The notes under the pieces are model-generated. The model was not told the origin of the DNA, ran no database searches, and saw only the letters and a list, made by a program, of their open reading frames with translations. A DNA stretch of 64,000 bases. Source: Bradyrhizobium sp. 164. GTDB lineage: Bacteria > Pseudomonadota > Alphaproteobacteria > Rhizobiales > Xanthobacteraceae. This document shows, piece by piece, positions 23,870 to 32,923 of the stretch. How positions within the stretch are numbered: the stretch's first letter is position 1; each line of letters begins with the position of its first letter. The DNA lies in the NCBI RefSeq assembly GCF_023073715.1, contig NZ_JADPKA010000029.1, forward strand, positions 434,001 to 498,000. Direction: 5' to 3'. Both the position numbers and the translations under genes were made by a program.

Positions 23870-24868
23870 ATGACCGACCTCAATCGCCGTCACCTGCTTG
23901 CAGGCGCCGCCACCCTCAGTGCGGCTGCCGTTACCGGGCTTGGACCGATCGCCGCCGATGCCTCAGTGCCGCCGGCCGGAACGCAGGCGCCGGGCTTCTA
24001 TCGCTATAAGGTCGGCAGCTTCGAGTGCACCTCGATCAATGACGGTGCGCGCACCTTCCCGATGCCGGACAAGTTCGTCGTCAACGTGCCGAAGGACGAG
24101 GCGCTGGCCGCAGGCGAGGCGGCCTACATGCCGAAGGGCATGGTCACGGTGCCCTTCAACCCGCAGCTCATCAATACCGGCTCCAAGCTGGTGCTGATCG
24201 ATACCGGCAACGGCATCGCGAATTTCGAGCCGAGCAAGGGCGCCGTCGGTCGCACGTTGCAAAATCTCCAGGCCGCTGGCGTCGATCCCAAGAACATCGA
24301 CGTCGTGCTGCTCTCGCATCTGCATCCCGACCACACCAACGGCATCCGCCTCGCCGACGGCGCGCTCGCCTTCCCGAACGCGGAGATCATGGTGCCGGGC
24401 AAGGACTGGGAGTTCTGGACCAGCGAGGACAACGCCGCCAAGGCCGAGTCCAACGCGATGATGAAGAATTATTTCGCGAACGTGAAGAAGACCTTTGCCG
24501 GCCTCGAGTCCAAGGTCACCAAGTACGAGTGGGGCAAGGAGGTCGCGCCCGGCATCACCTCCATCGCGACGCCGGGTCATACGCCCGGCCACACCTCGTT
24601 CGCGGTCGCATCGGGCGATGCGAAGGTGCTGATCCAGTCCGATGTCACCAACATTCCGGAATTCTTCCTGCGCAATCCGGACTGGCACGTGATGTTCGAC
24701 ACCGATGCCGCGCTGGCGCAGGCGACCCGCCACAAATTCTACGACATGGCGGCGGCCGAGAAGGCGACCGTGGTCGGCTTCCACTTCTCCTTCCCCTCGA
24801 TCGGCCATGTCGAGAAGGACGGCGCAAAATATCGCCTGATCCCATCGGCGTGGAATCCAACGATCTGA
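23870..24868 (+). CDS. Tat-exported MBL-fold metallohydrolase
   Basis: A 332-residue metallo-beta-lactamase-fold protein. The N terminus MTDLNRRHLLAGAATL is a twin-arginine signal; the mature part carries the metal-binding HLHPDHTNG motif near 155 and the second His in TPGHTPGHTSF. It resembles AttM/quorum-quenching-like and other periplasmic MBL proteins, but substrate cannot be assigned. The ATG chosen places the Arg pair at 6-7; a frame extension upstream lacks a good start. A hairpin terminator follows. Confidence 0.83.
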   Translation: MTDLNRRHLLAGAATLSAAAVTGLGPIAADASVPPAGTQAPGFYRYKVGSFECTSINDGARTFPMPDKFVVNVPKDEALAAGEAAYMPKGMVTVPFNPQLINTGSKLVLIDTGNGIANFEPSKGAVGRTLQNLQAAGVDPKNIDVVLLSHLHPDHTNGIRLADGALAFPNAEIMVPGKDWEFWTSEDNAAKAESNAMMKNYFANVKKTFAGLESKVTKYEWGKEVAPGITSIATPGHTPGHTSFAVASGDAKVLIQSDVTNIPEFFLRNPDWHVMFDTDAALAQATRHKFYDMAAAEKATVVGFHFSFPSIGHVEKDGAKYRLIPSAWNPTI

Positions 24869-24906
24869 TCTGGGTTAGTCTCGTCTAGACGTTCGCGCGA
24901 ATGATC

Positions 24907-24935
24907 GGGCCGCCACTTGGCGGCCTGACTGTTTT
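24907..24935 (+). terminator. Intrinsic terminator after MBL gene
   Basis: Perfect 7-bp stem GGCCGCC (24908-24914) / GGCGGCC (24919-24925) with 4-nt loop ACTT, followed by tgactgtttt. Short U-rich tail supports Rho-independent termination. Confidence 0.6.
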
Positions 24936-25094
24936 GGCCAACAGGTCAAAGGACGCGATTTCCCCAGAAGAGCCGAGGGCACTTTCACGAAACACAGCGT
25001 TTCCAAATCGAGCCAGTTCATGCACTTGCATCCATCGGTCCGGATGGCTTAAGTGCCTTCCCGGCACTCCCGCTCAAGATCCCAAGGACACACC

Positions 25095-25646
25095 ATGGCC
25101 TACAACATTGTCACGATCGCCGGCAGCCTGCGCAAGGACAGCTTTTCGCTCAAGATCGCCAATGCCCTCGCCAAGCTCGCACCTAGCTCGCTCAAGCTCG
25201 AGGTCGTCACGCCGGCGGGCATTTCCTTCTTCAACCAGGACCTCGAGGGCGCGCCGCCCGCCGACTGGCTGGCCTTCCGCGAGAAGCTTCAGAAATCTGA
25301 CGGCGTCATCTTCGTCACGCCCGAATACAACCGCTCGATCCCGGGCGCGCTGAAGAATGCCATCGACGTCGCCTCGCGGCCCTATGGCAAGAGTTCGTTC
25401 AACGGCAAGCCGGTCGGCATCATCTCGAATTCGCCGGGGCCGCTCGGCGGGGTCAGCGCTGCCAAGCATTTGCAGACCATCCTGCCTGGTATCAGCGGCC
25501 CGATCATGCAGCAGCCGGAGGCCTATCTGAACGCCGTGGGCGACGCCTTCGATGCCGAGGGCAATCTGACCAAGGAGTCGCTGAAGCCGGTGCTGCAGGC
25601 CTATCTCGACGCCTTCGCGGCGCACGTGGCGAAGCATCACGGCTAA
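25095..25646 (+). CDS. NAD(P)H-dependent FMN reductase / azoreductase family
   Basis: A 183-residue flavodoxin-like reductase of the ChrR/YieF type. The FMN phosphate loop is GSLRKDSFSLKI near residues 10-20, and the second FMN motif is TPEYNRSIPGALKNAID near 75-91, both highly characteristic. Members reduce quinones, chromate or azo dyes as broad-range oxidoreductases. It starts after a weak cccaaggacac spacer; monocistronic. Confidence 0.9.
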   Translation: MAYNIVTIAGSLRKDSFSLKIANALAKLAPSSLKLEVVTPAGISFFNQDLEGAPPADWLAFREKLQKSDGVIFVTPEYNRSIPGALKNAIDVASRPYGKSSFNGKPVGIISNSPGPLGGVSAAKHLQTILPGISGPIMQQPEAYLNAVGDAFDAEGNLTKESLKPVLQAYLDAFAAHVAKHHG

Positions 25647-25684
25647 TCCAAGTCGCCGGCGGCTAGACGCCAGGTCCTGATCTT

Positions 25685-25771
25685 GAGGAGGCGCGTCAGC
25701 GCCGTCTCGAAGGATGGCCGCGGGGACAGCGGGGCCTTCATGATTCGAGACGGCCGCTATGCAGCCTCCTC
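25685..25771. repeat. Imperfect inverted-repeat element
   Basis: A 27-nt left arm at 25685-25711 (GAGGAGGCGCG...GTCTCGAA) and a right arm at 25744-25771 (TTCGAGACGG...GCCTCCTC) form a long imperfect stem. Arm ends match exactly for at least 8 bp. From memory, closely similar units recur in Bradyrhizobium intergenic regions; this cannot be checked within the window, where no second copy was seen. Confidence 0.7.
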
Positions 25772-25844
25772 ACCATGAAGGTCAGATCCTCGTCAGCTAG
25801 GGCCGATTAGCACTCCCTTAACCAACCTGTCCCATCTTCCCAAG

Positions 25845-26162
25845 ATGGTCTCCCGCGCGCGCCTGAAATCGATCCTGACCGGCCTTGCCCTGTATGCGAT
25901 GGCGGCGGCCATCGTCGGCTATTTCGGCGTCAACGCCTACACCGGCAAATACGGCCTCAATGCCCGCCAGGAGCTCGATCAGGAGATCATCGCCCTGACC
26001 AGCGAACTGGCGCAGCTCAAGCGCGAGCGCGCCCGGAGCGAGCAGCGCGTCTCTTTGCTGCGCACGTCGAGGATTGATCCTGACATGCTGGACGAGCGGG
26101 CGCGCTACCAACTCGACTATGTCAATCCGCATGATCTCGTTCGGATGATCCCGGCGAAATAG
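25845..26162 (+). CDS. ftsB: FtsB-like septum formation initiator protein
   Basis: A 105-residue single-pass protein: one transmembrane helix (about 12-30) then a coiled coil (about 40-75, ELDQEIIALTSELAQLKRER). This is the DivIC/FtsB layout of the divisome subcomplex with FtsL and FtsQ. The position just before pdhA is the usual one in alphaproteobacteria. Confidence 0.88.
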   Translation: MVSRARLKSILTGLALYAMAAAIVGYFGVNAYTGKYGLNARQELDQEIIALTSELAQLKRERARSEQRVSLLRTSRIDPDMLDERARYQLDYVNPHDLVRMIPAK

Positions 26163-26555
26163 CGTTCTCGCTGCCGAGCGGTCGTGACATGATCGGCCAT
26201 GGTGTCTTGGTCGAAACGGTCGGGGCGTCGGGCGTGAGTCCCAAAAGATGATGCTCGATCACGACCCGCAGACCAAGAAGCTCCCGAAGAGGGTCGGCTT
26301 CTTCTGATTGGGCGGACGGAGAGGGCGGCGTCATTTCGGCATCGCCCGTCCTCCCCATTTCTTGACGCGGTCACGAATCTGCGCGTGCGGCAGCCTTGCA
26401 TCGAATTGTTGCCCGATCGGCGCCAAAGATTTTCCAATATTACGATCACGTTGCAGTGCGGCATAATGAAAGTCGTGCCATGCCGCCGCGGTGCTTTCCA
26501 ACGGTGTTTGACTTGGGTTAGAGAGGGCGAAAGTTTTCTCTGACCCGGAATTCCC
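26163..26555. other. ftsB-pdhA intergenic region
   Basis: About 390 bp. A minus-strand frame at 26122-26358 (78 residues) shows no family features and is not called. The last 150 bp before pdhA include the likely promoter; the segment ttgacttgggttagag near 26509-26524 is the only -35-like stretch noticed. Confidence 0.4.
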
Positions 26556-27578
26556 ATGGCCGCACCCAAGAAAGCCGCCGCAAGCACTCCACAGGACAAG
26601 GCCGACGGCGGTCCGCCCCCGGAATTCACCAGGGAGCAGGAGCTCAAGGCGCTCCGCGACATGCTCCTGATCCGGCGCTTCGAGGAAAAGGCTGGCCAGC
26701 TCTACGGCATGGGCGCGATCGGCGGTTTCTGCCACCTCTATATCGGCCAGGAGGCCGTGGTGGTCGGCATGCAGATGGCCCTGAAAGAGGGCGATCAGGT
26801 CATCACCGGCTATCGCGATCACGGCCACATGCTCGCCACCGGCATGGACGCCAACGGCGTGATGGCCGAGCTCACGGGCCGCCGCGGCGGCTATTCCAAG
26901 GGCAAGGGCGGCTCCATGCACATGTTCAGCAAGGAGAAGCACTTTTACGGCGGCCACGGCATCGTCGGCGCGCAGGTCTCGCTCGGCACGGGTCTCGCCT
27001 TCGCCAATCACTATCGCGGCAACGACAATGTCAGCGTCACCTATTTCGGTGACGGCGCGGCCAACCAGGGTCAGGTCTATGAGAGCTTCAACATGGCGGA
27101 GCTCTGGAAGCTGCCGGTGATCTACGTCATCGAGAACAACCGCTACGCTATGGGGACCTCGGTCTCGCGCGCCTCGGCGCAGCAGGACTTCTCCAAGCGC
27201 GGCGCCTCCTTCAACATTCCCGGCAAGCAGGTCGACGGCATGGACGTCCGCGCCGTGAAGGCTGCGGGCGAGGAGGCGGCGGCCTGGTGCCGTGCCGGCA
27301 AAGGCCCCTACATTCTCGAGATGCAGACCTACCGCTATCGCGGCCACTCGATGTCCGACCCTGCAAAATATCGCACGCGCGAGGAGGTCGAGAAGATCCG
27401 CCACGACCAGGACCCGATCGAGCAGGTACGTAACCGCCTCTTGGCGGCCAAGGTCAGCGAGCAGGATCTGAAGGCGATCGACGCCGAGGTGCGCGACGTC
27501 GTCAACGCGTCCGCCGATTTCGCCCAACATGATCCCGAGCCGGATGCCGCCGAGCTCTGGACCGACGTTTACCGCTGA
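26556..27578 (+). CDS. pdhA: Pyruvate dehydrogenase E1 component, alpha subunit
   Basis: A 340-residue E1 alpha. The thiamine-diphosphate motif is [18 protein letters not shown] with the closing ENNRYAMGT; the phosphorylation-loop-like [11 protein letters not shown] is also present. With PdhB it decarboxylates pyruvate and acetylates the lipoyl group. First gene of the pdhA-pdhB-x-x-pdhC-x-lpd run. Confidence 0.97.
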   Translation: MAAPKKAAASTPQDKADGGPPPEFTREQELKALRDMLLIRRFEEKAGQLYGMGAIGGFCHLYIGQEAVVVGMQMALKEGDQVITGYRDHGHMLATGMDANGVMAELTGRRGGYSKGKGGSMHMFSKEKHFYGGHGIVGAQVSLGTGLAFANHYRGNDNVSVTYFGDGAANQGQVYESFNMAELWKLPVIYVIENNRYAMGTSVSRASAQQDFSKRGASFNIPGKQVDGMDVRAVKAAGEEAAAWCRAGKGPYILEMQTYRYRGHSMSDPAKYRTREEVEKIRHDQDPIEQVRNRLLAAKVSEQDLKAIDAEVRDVVNASADFAQHDPEPDAAELWTDVYR

Positions 27579-27607
27579 ACGCGCGCAAGCTTTCTTTTGG
27601 AGTCGAT

Positions 27608-28999
27608 ATGCCAATTCAAGTGCTGATGCCCGCGTTGTCGCCCACGATGGAGAAGGGCAACCTCGCCAAATGGCTGAAGAAAGAGGGCGAGACGATCAAG
27701 TCCGGCGACGTCATCGCCGAGATCGAGACCGACAAGGCGACGATGGAAGTCGAGGCAACCGATGAGGGCACGCTCGGCAGGATCCTCATTCCCGAGGGCA
27801 CCGCCGACGTTGCCGTCAATACGCCGATCGCGACCATCCTCGCCGATGGCGAGAGCGCCGCCGATCTCGCGAAGGCCCCAGCGCCGGCCAAGCAGGAGAA
27901 GGCTGCGGAGTCCGCGCCGCCCGCCGCCGCCAAGTCCGAGGCCCCCCAGCCCAAGGCGGCGCCGTCCGCGCCGCAGCCCGTGGCCGAGCCCGATCCGGAG
28001 GTACCCGCCGGCACCGAGATGGTGACGCAGACCATCCGCGAAGCCTTGCGCGATGCCATGGCCGAAGAGATGCGCCGCGACGGCGATGTCTTCGTGATGG
28101 GCGAAGAGGTGGCCGAATATCAGGGTGCCTACAAAGTCACGCAAGGGTTGCTTCAGGAGTTCGGCGCCAAGCGCGTGATCGACACGCCGATCACCGAGCA
28201 CGGCTTTGCCGGTGTCGGCGTCGGTGCCGCGATGACGGGCCTCAAGCCGATCGTGGAGTTCATGACCTTCAACTTCGCCATGCAGGCGATCGATCAGATC
28301 ATCAACTCCGCGGCCAAGACGCTGTACATGTCCGGCGGCCAGATGGGCTGCTCGATCGTATTCCGCGGGCCCAATGGTGCCGCTGCGCGGGTCGCAGCCC
28401 AGCACAGTCAGGATTACTCGGCCTGGTATTCGCACATTCCCGGCCTCAAGGTGGTCGCGCCGTATTCGGCGGCCGATGCCAAGGGGCTGCTTAAGGCCGC
28501 CATCCGCGATCCCAACCCGGTGATCTTCCTCGAGAACGAGGTGCTCTACGGTCACACCGGCCAAGTACCCAAGCTCGACGATTTCGTGATTCCGATCGGC
28601 AAGGCGCGCATCGTGCGCTCCGGCGGCCACGTCACCATCATCTCGTGGTCGAACGGCATGACCTATGCGCTCAAGGCCGCCGACGAGCTCGCCAAGGATG
28701 GCATCGAGGCCGAGGTGATCGACCTACGCACGCTGCGCCCGATGGACACCGAGACCATCATCAACTCGGTCAAGAAGACCGGTCGTGCGGTGACGGTGGA
28801 GGAGGGCTGGGCTCAGAGCGGGGTCGGCGCCGAGATCGCCGCGCGCATCATGGAGAACGCCTTCGACTATCTGGACGCGCCGGTTACGCGGGTCTCCGGC
28901 AAGGACGTGCCGATGCCCTATGCCGCGAACCTGGAGAAGCTCGCGCTGCCCTCGGCAGCGGAAGTCGTCGAGGCCGCCAAAGCCGTCTGCTACAGGTAG
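27608..28999 (+). CDS. pdhB: Pyruvate dehydrogenase E1 beta with N-terminal lipoyl domain
   Basis: A 463-residue protein in which a complete lipoyl domain (residues 1-80, lipoylated Lys in [12 protein letters not shown]) is fused through an Ala/Pro linker (about 85-135) to the E1 beta body (about 138-463, [28 protein letters not shown]). Such fusions are known in rhizobia. E1 beta completes the active site for pyruvate decarboxylation. The first 80 residues are nearly identical to those of PdhC, including long runs identical at nucleotide level. Confidence 0.97.
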   Translation: MPIQVLMPALSPTMEKGNLAKWLKKEGETIKSGDVIAEIETDKATMEVEATDEGTLGRILIPEGTADVAVNTPIATILADGESAADLAKAPAPAKQEKAAESAPPAAAKSEAPQPKAAPSAPQPVAEPDPEVPAGTEMVTQTIREALRDAMAEEMRRDGDVFVMGEEVAEYQGAYKVTQGLLQEFGAKRVIDTPITEHGFAGVGVGAAMTGLKPIVEFMTFNFAMQAIDQIINSAAKTLYMSGGQMGCSIVFRGPNGAAARVAAQHSQDYSAWYSHIPGLKVVAPYSAADAKGLLKAAIRDPNPVIFLENEVLYGHTGQVPKLDDFVIPIGKARIVRSGGHVTIISWSNGMTYALKAADELAKDGIEAEVIDLRTLRPMDTETIINSVKKTGRAVTVEEGWAQSGVGAEIAARIMENAFDYLDAPVTRVSGKDVPMPYAANLEKLALPSAAEVVEAAKAVCYR

Positions 29000-29002
29000 A
29001 CC

Positions 29003-29305
29003 ATGGCGGGCCCCAAGGAGCAGCCACTGCCGCCCGACGTCATGACCCGCGAGGACGCGGTCGAGATCCTGCGTGTGTTCGTGCTGGACGGTGGGCTGTC
29101 GATGGCGTTCCAGCGCGCCTTCGAGGAGCCCGACATGTGGGGCCTGCTGCTCGTCGATCTCGCGCGCCATGCCGCGCGCGCCTATGCGCGCGAGAGCGAA
29201 TACACCGAGGAGGATGCCTTGAACCGGATTCTGGAGATGTTCCAGGCCGAGATCGAGCGTCCGACCGACACCGGCAGCACGACGCCACGCGGCAAGGGGC
29301 ACTGA
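29003..29305 (+). CDS. DUF5076-type small protein
   Basis: A 100-residue acidic helical protein beginning MAGPKEQPLPPDVM, with the segment EILRVFVLDGGLSMAFQRAF followed by WGLLLVDLARHAARAYA. From memory it fits the uncharacterised DUF5076 family of Rhizobiales. No catalytic motif is seen. The ATG follows the pdhB stop by 3 nt, and the next gene starts 1 nt after its stop, so it is embedded in the pdh operon. Function unknown. Confidence 0.75.
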   Translation: MAGPKEQPLPPDVMTREDAVEILRVFVLDGGLSMAFQRAFEEPDMWGLLLVDLARHAARAYARESEYTEEDALNRILEMFQAEIERPTDTGSTTPRGKGH

Positions 29306-29306
29306 C

Positions 29307-29759
29307 GTGGCCATCGAATCCTATCACTACGATTTTATGCTGGAGGCGATCCGCGAGGCGGAAACCTCGATCGCGCAGGGCGGCCTGCCGATCGGTGCGG
29401 TGCTGACGCGCGACAACAAGATCATCGCCCGCGGTCACAACAAGCGCGTGCAGGAGAACAACGTGATCCTGCACGGCGAGATGAGCTGCCTGCGCGAAGC
29501 CGGCGCGATCACGTTTCATGACACCGTCATGTACACCACCCTGTCGCCATGCTCGATGTGCGCCGGCGCGCTGGCGCTGTTCAAGGTCAAGCTGGTGGTG
29601 ATCGGGGAATCTGTCACCTTCGAGGGATCCAAGGACATCCTCGACAAGTTCGGCATCCCCTGGATCGACCTTGCCGACGACCGCTCCATCACCATGATGA
29701 AGAATTGGCGTTCCAATCCCGCCAATGAGCGTCTGTGGCAGGGCGACATCGGCAACTAA
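29307..29759 (+). CDS. Nucleoside/cytosine deaminase-family protein
   Basis: A 150-residue zinc-dependent deaminase of the CDA/TadA fold. Zinc and catalytic residues: HGEMSCL (His-x-Glu) near 56 and PCSMC (Pro-Cys-x2-Cys) near 80. The GGLPIGAVL motif resembles yeast-type cytosine deaminase and guanine/cytosine deaminases more than tRNA-specific TadA. It begins with GTG. It sits between DUF5076 and pdhC in the pdh operon, where its relation to pyruvate oxidation is not evident. Confidence 0.88.
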   Translation: MAIESYHYDFMLEAIREAETSIAQGGLPIGAVLTRDNKIIARGHNKRVQENNVILHGEMSCLREAGAITFHDTVMYTTLSPCSMCAGALALFKVKLVVIGESVTFEGSKDILDKFGIPWIDLADDRSITMMKNWRSNPANERLWQGDIGN

Positions 29760-29821
29760 ACCTGGTCTGTTCGTCTTCGCTTCAGGAGACGACGTTTTGA
29801 GAAGTTCTTCGTGAGGTCAGC

Positions 29822-31174
29822 ATGCCCATCAACATCCTGATGCCCGCTCTTTCGCCGACGATGGAGAAGGGCAACCTCGCCAAGTGGCTGAAGAAGGAGG
29901 GCGACAAGGTCAAATCCGGCGACGTCATCGCCGAGATCGAGACCGACAAGGCGACCATGGAGGTCGAGGCGATCGACGAAGGCACGATCGCCAAGATCCT
30001 GGTGCCCGAGGGCACCCAGGACGTTCCGGTCAACGACGTGATCGCGGTGCTGGCCGGCGAGGGCGAGGACGTGAAAGCCGCGGGCGCCGCGAAGCCGACC
30101 GCCTCGGCTGCACCGCCCAAGACCGCTGAGGCACCTGCTGCCGCGCCGGCACCGGCACCTGCGCCGGCCGCACCCAAGGCGACGCCGGCTGCCGCCGCAC
30201 CGGCTCCGCCGGCTGCAGCTCCCGCCGCGCAGGGCAACGGCCATGGCGGCCGCGTGTTCTCATCGCCGCTCGCGCGCCGTATCGCGAAGGAAGCCGGCAT
30301 CGATGTTGCGATGATCACGGGCACTGGCCCGCACGGCCGCGTGGTCGCGCGTGACGTCGAGCAGGCCAAGTCCGGCAAGGGCCTCAAGGCTCCCGCCGCA
30401 GCACCGTCTGGGGCGCCCTCGATCGCGCCGACCATGTCTGACAAGCAGATCCTGTCGCTGTTCGAGCCGGGCTCCTACGACATCGTCCCGCATGATGGCA
30501 TGCGCCGGACCATCGCGCAGCGCCTGACCGCATCGATCCAGAACGTCCCGCACTTCTATCTCACCATCGATTGCGACATCGGCAAGCTGCTGGCCGCGCG
30601 CGAGGAGATCAATGCGGCTGCTCCCAAGGACAAGGAGAAGAAGCCGCTCTACAAGATCTCGGTCAACGACTTCGTCATCAAGGCGATGGCGGTCGCACTC
30701 CAGAAGATCCCGAACTGCAACGTCAGCTGGACCGAAAGCGGCATGGTCAAGCACCACCATTCCGACGTCGGCGTTGCCGTCGCGATGCCAGGCGGCCTGA
30801 TCACGCCTATCATCCGCAAGGCCGAGACCAAGACGCTCTCGACCATCTCCAACGAGATGAAGGACTTTGCCGCGCGCGCCCGCTCGCGCAAGCTGAAACC
30901 CGAGGAATACCAGGGCGGCACCACGGCCGTCTCCAACCTCGGCATGTACGGCATCAGTCACTTCACCGCGGTGATCAATCCGCCGCACGCGACCATCCTC
31001 GCGGTCGGCACCAGCGAAGAGCGTCCCGTCGTGCGCGGTGGCAAGATCGAGATCGCAAACATGATGAGCGTGACCTTGTCCTGCGATCACCGCGCCATTG
31101 ACGGCGCGCTCGGCGCCGAGCTGATCGGCGCGTTCAAGCAGCTGATCGAAAATCCCGTCATGATGATGGTCTGA
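29822..31174 (+). CDS. pdhC: Dihydrolipoamide acetyltransferase (PDH E2)
   Basis: A 450-residue E2: one lipoyl domain (1-80, [11 protein letters not shown]), an Ala/Pro-rich linker (90-140), a peripheral-subunit-binding domain (about 142-178, SSPLARRIAKEAGID), a second linker, and the catalytic core ending with the active-site motif DHRAIDGALGAEL. The core transfers acetyl to CoA and scaffolds the complex. A 62-nt spacer separates it from the deaminase gene. Confidence 0.97.
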   Translation: MPINILMPALSPTMEKGNLAKWLKKEGDKVKSGDVIAEIETDKATMEVEAIDEGTIAKILVPEGTQDVPVNDVIAVLAGEGEDVKAAGAAKPTASAAPPKTAEAPAAAPAPAPAPAAPKATPAAAAPAPPAAAPAAQGNGHGGRVFSSPLARRIAKEAGIDVAMITGTGPHGRVVARDVEQAKSGKGLKAPAAAPSGAPSIAPTMSDKQILSLFEPGSYDIVPHDGMRRTIAQRLTASIQNVPHFYLTIDCDIGKLLAAREEINAAAPKDKEKKPLYKISVNDFVIKAMAVALQKIPNCNVSWTESGMVKHHHSDVGVAVAMPGGLITPIIRKAETKTLSTISNEMKDFAARARSRKLKPEEYQGGTTAVSNLGMYGISHFTAVINPPHATILAVGTSEERPVVRGGKIEIANMMSVTLSCDHRAIDGALGAELIGAFKQLIENPVMMMV

Positions 31175-31196
31175 CGCGGCGGCAGAGGGGGCAACG

Positions 31197-31430
31197 TTGC
31201 ATGTCCGTACCCGCTGGCCATGGATATCGCTGCTGCTTGGGGGGATCGTCGCGCTCAATCCGATCGGGCTCGATTTTCTTCAGTCCGCCTTCCTGTCGGC
31301 AGAGCAATTATCGCGGAACATCGCTCAACCCATTGTGTTGAGCGCGCTGGCTATTCTGGTCCTGGTCGGGATCATCGAATGGCTAGTCAGGTTTGTTGTC
31401 TTCAAGCGCCGCGCTCGCGGCGCCTCTTGA
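31197..31430 (+). CDS. Small two-helix membrane protein in pdh operon
   Basis: A 77-residue protein read from a TTG at 31197 with a strong gaggggg Shine-Dalgarno 5 nt upstream. Two hydrophobic helices (about 8-30 and 44-66) are followed by a basic tail (KRRARGAS). An ATG 4 nt later is in another frame that gives a non-hydrophobic product, so the TTG frame is preferred. It lies 22 nt after pdhC and 16 nt before lpd. Unrecognised; no homology claimed. Confidence 0.6.
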   Translation: MHVRTRWPWISLLLGGIVALNPIGLDFLQSAFLSAEQLSRNIAQPIVLSALAILVLVGIIEWLVRFVVFKRRARGAS

Positions 31431-31446
31431 ATTGAACGGGAGCGCC

Positions 31447-32868
31447 ATGGCCGATACATCCTTCGACGTCATCATCATCGGCTCCGGTCCCGGCGGCTAT
31501 GTCACCGCGATCCGCGCCGCACAGCTCGGCTTCAAGACGGCGATCGTCGAAAAAGCGTATCTGGGCGGCATCTGCCTGAACTGGGGCTGTATTCCGACCA
31601 AGGCGCTGCTGCGTTCGGCCGAGATCTACCACTACATGCAGCACGCCAAGGATTACGGCCTGTCGGCAGAGAAAGTGTCTTTCGACCCGAAGGCTGTGGT
31701 GCAGCGCTCGCGCGGCGTCTCGAAACGACTCAACGACGGCGTCGGCTTCCTGATGAAGAAGAACAAGGTCAGCGTGATCTGGGGCGCGGCGTCGATCGAC
31801 GCGACCGGCAAGGTCACTGTGAGTAAATCGGACGTCGAGGGCCCGAAGGGCACGTTGGGCGAGGGGAGCTACCAGGCCAAGCACATCATCGTTGCGACCG
31901 GCGCGCGGCCGCGCGTGCTGCCCGGGCTGGAGCCGGACAAGAAGCTGGTCTGGACCTATTTCGAGGCGATGGTGCCGGAACGGATGCCGAAGTCGCTGCT
32001 GGTGGTCGGCTCCGGCGCGATCGGCATCGAGTTCGCCTCGTTCTTCCACACCATGGGCTCCGACGTCACGGTGGTCGAGGTGCTACCCCAGATCCTCCCC
32101 GTCGAGGACGCCGAGATCGCGAGCCTGGCGCGCAAGCGCCTGGAGAAGCAGGGCATCAAGATCATGTCCTCGACCAAGGTCACCAAGCTCGAGAAGAAGG
32201 CCGATAGCGTCGTCGCCACCATCGACGACGGCAAGGGCAAGCCTGTGGCGACCGAGTTCGAACGGGTGATCTCCGCTGTCGGCGTGGTCGGCAACGTCGA
32301 GAATCTCGGCCTCGAAAAGCTTGGGGTGAAGACCGATCGCGGCATCATCGTGGTGGACGGCCACGGCAGGACCAACGTTCCTGGCATTTACGCCATCGGC
32401 GACGTCGCAGGTCCCCCGATGCTCGCGCACAAGGCCGAGCATGAGGGCGTGATCTGCGTTGAGGCAATCAAGGGTCTCAATCCGCATCCCATGGACAAGA
32501 ACATGATCCCGGGCTGCACCTATTGCCATCCGCAGGTGGCATCGGTCGGGTTGACTGAGGCCAAGGCCAAGGAGAGCGGCCGCGAGATCCGCGTCGGCCG
32601 CTTCCCCTTTGTCGGCAACGGCAAGGCGATCGCGCTCGGCGAGGACCAGGGCCTCGTCAAGGTGATCTTCGACAAGAAGACCGGACAGCTTCTCGGCGCT
32701 CATATGGTCGGCGCTGAAGTCACCGAGCTGATCCAGGGCTACGTCGTCGCCATGAACCTGGAGACCACGGAAGAAGAGCTGATGCACACAGTGTTCCCGC
32801 ATCCGACGCTGTCGGAGATGATGAAGGAAGCCGTGCTGGATGCTTATGGACGGGTGCTGAATATTTGA
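31447..32868 (+). CDS. lpdA: Dihydrolipoyl dehydrogenase (E3)
   Basis: A 473-residue FAD/NAD disulfide oxidoreductase. FAD motif GSGPGGYV, redox pair GGICLNWGCIPTK, NAD motif VVGSGAIGIEFA, second FAD motif YAIGDVAG, and the C-terminal active-site HPTLSE. It reoxidises dihydrolipoamide of the pyruvate dehydrogenase complex. The ATG at 31447 is preferred; a frame extension of 18 codons overlaps the small membrane protein. Confidence 0.97.
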   Translation: MADTSFDVIIIGSGPGGYVTAIRAAQLGFKTAIVEKAYLGGICLNWGCIPTKALLRSAEIYHYMQHAKDYGLSAEKVSFDPKAVVQRSRGVSKRLNDGVGFLMKKNKVSVIWGAASIDATGKVTVSKSDVEGPKGTLGEGSYQAKHIIVATGARPRVLPGLEPDKKLVWTYFEAMVPERMPKSLLVVGSGAIGIEFASFFHTMGSDVTVVEVLPQILPVEDAEIASLARKRLEKQGIKIMSSTKVTKLEKKADSVVATIDDGKGKPVATEFERVISAVGVVGNVENLGLEKLGVKTDRGIIVVDGHGRTNVPGIYAIGDVAGPPMLAHKAEHEGVICVEAIKGLNPHPMDKNMIPGCTYCHPQVASVGLTEAKAKESGREIRVGRFPFVGNGKAIALGEDQGLVKVIFDKKTGQLLGAHMVGAEVTELIQGYVVAMNLETTEEELMHTVFPHPTLSEMMKEAVLDAYGRVLNI

Positions 32869-32923
32869 ACGCTCGCCATGACGACCAAAGAGCTGTTCTC
32901 CAGAATAAGAAGGAAACCACCCC

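Noticed and set aside
26122..26358. 78-residue minus-strand frame upstream of pdhA
   Set aside because: No recognisable features and overlaps the ftsB end; could be a gene remnant but cannot be supported.
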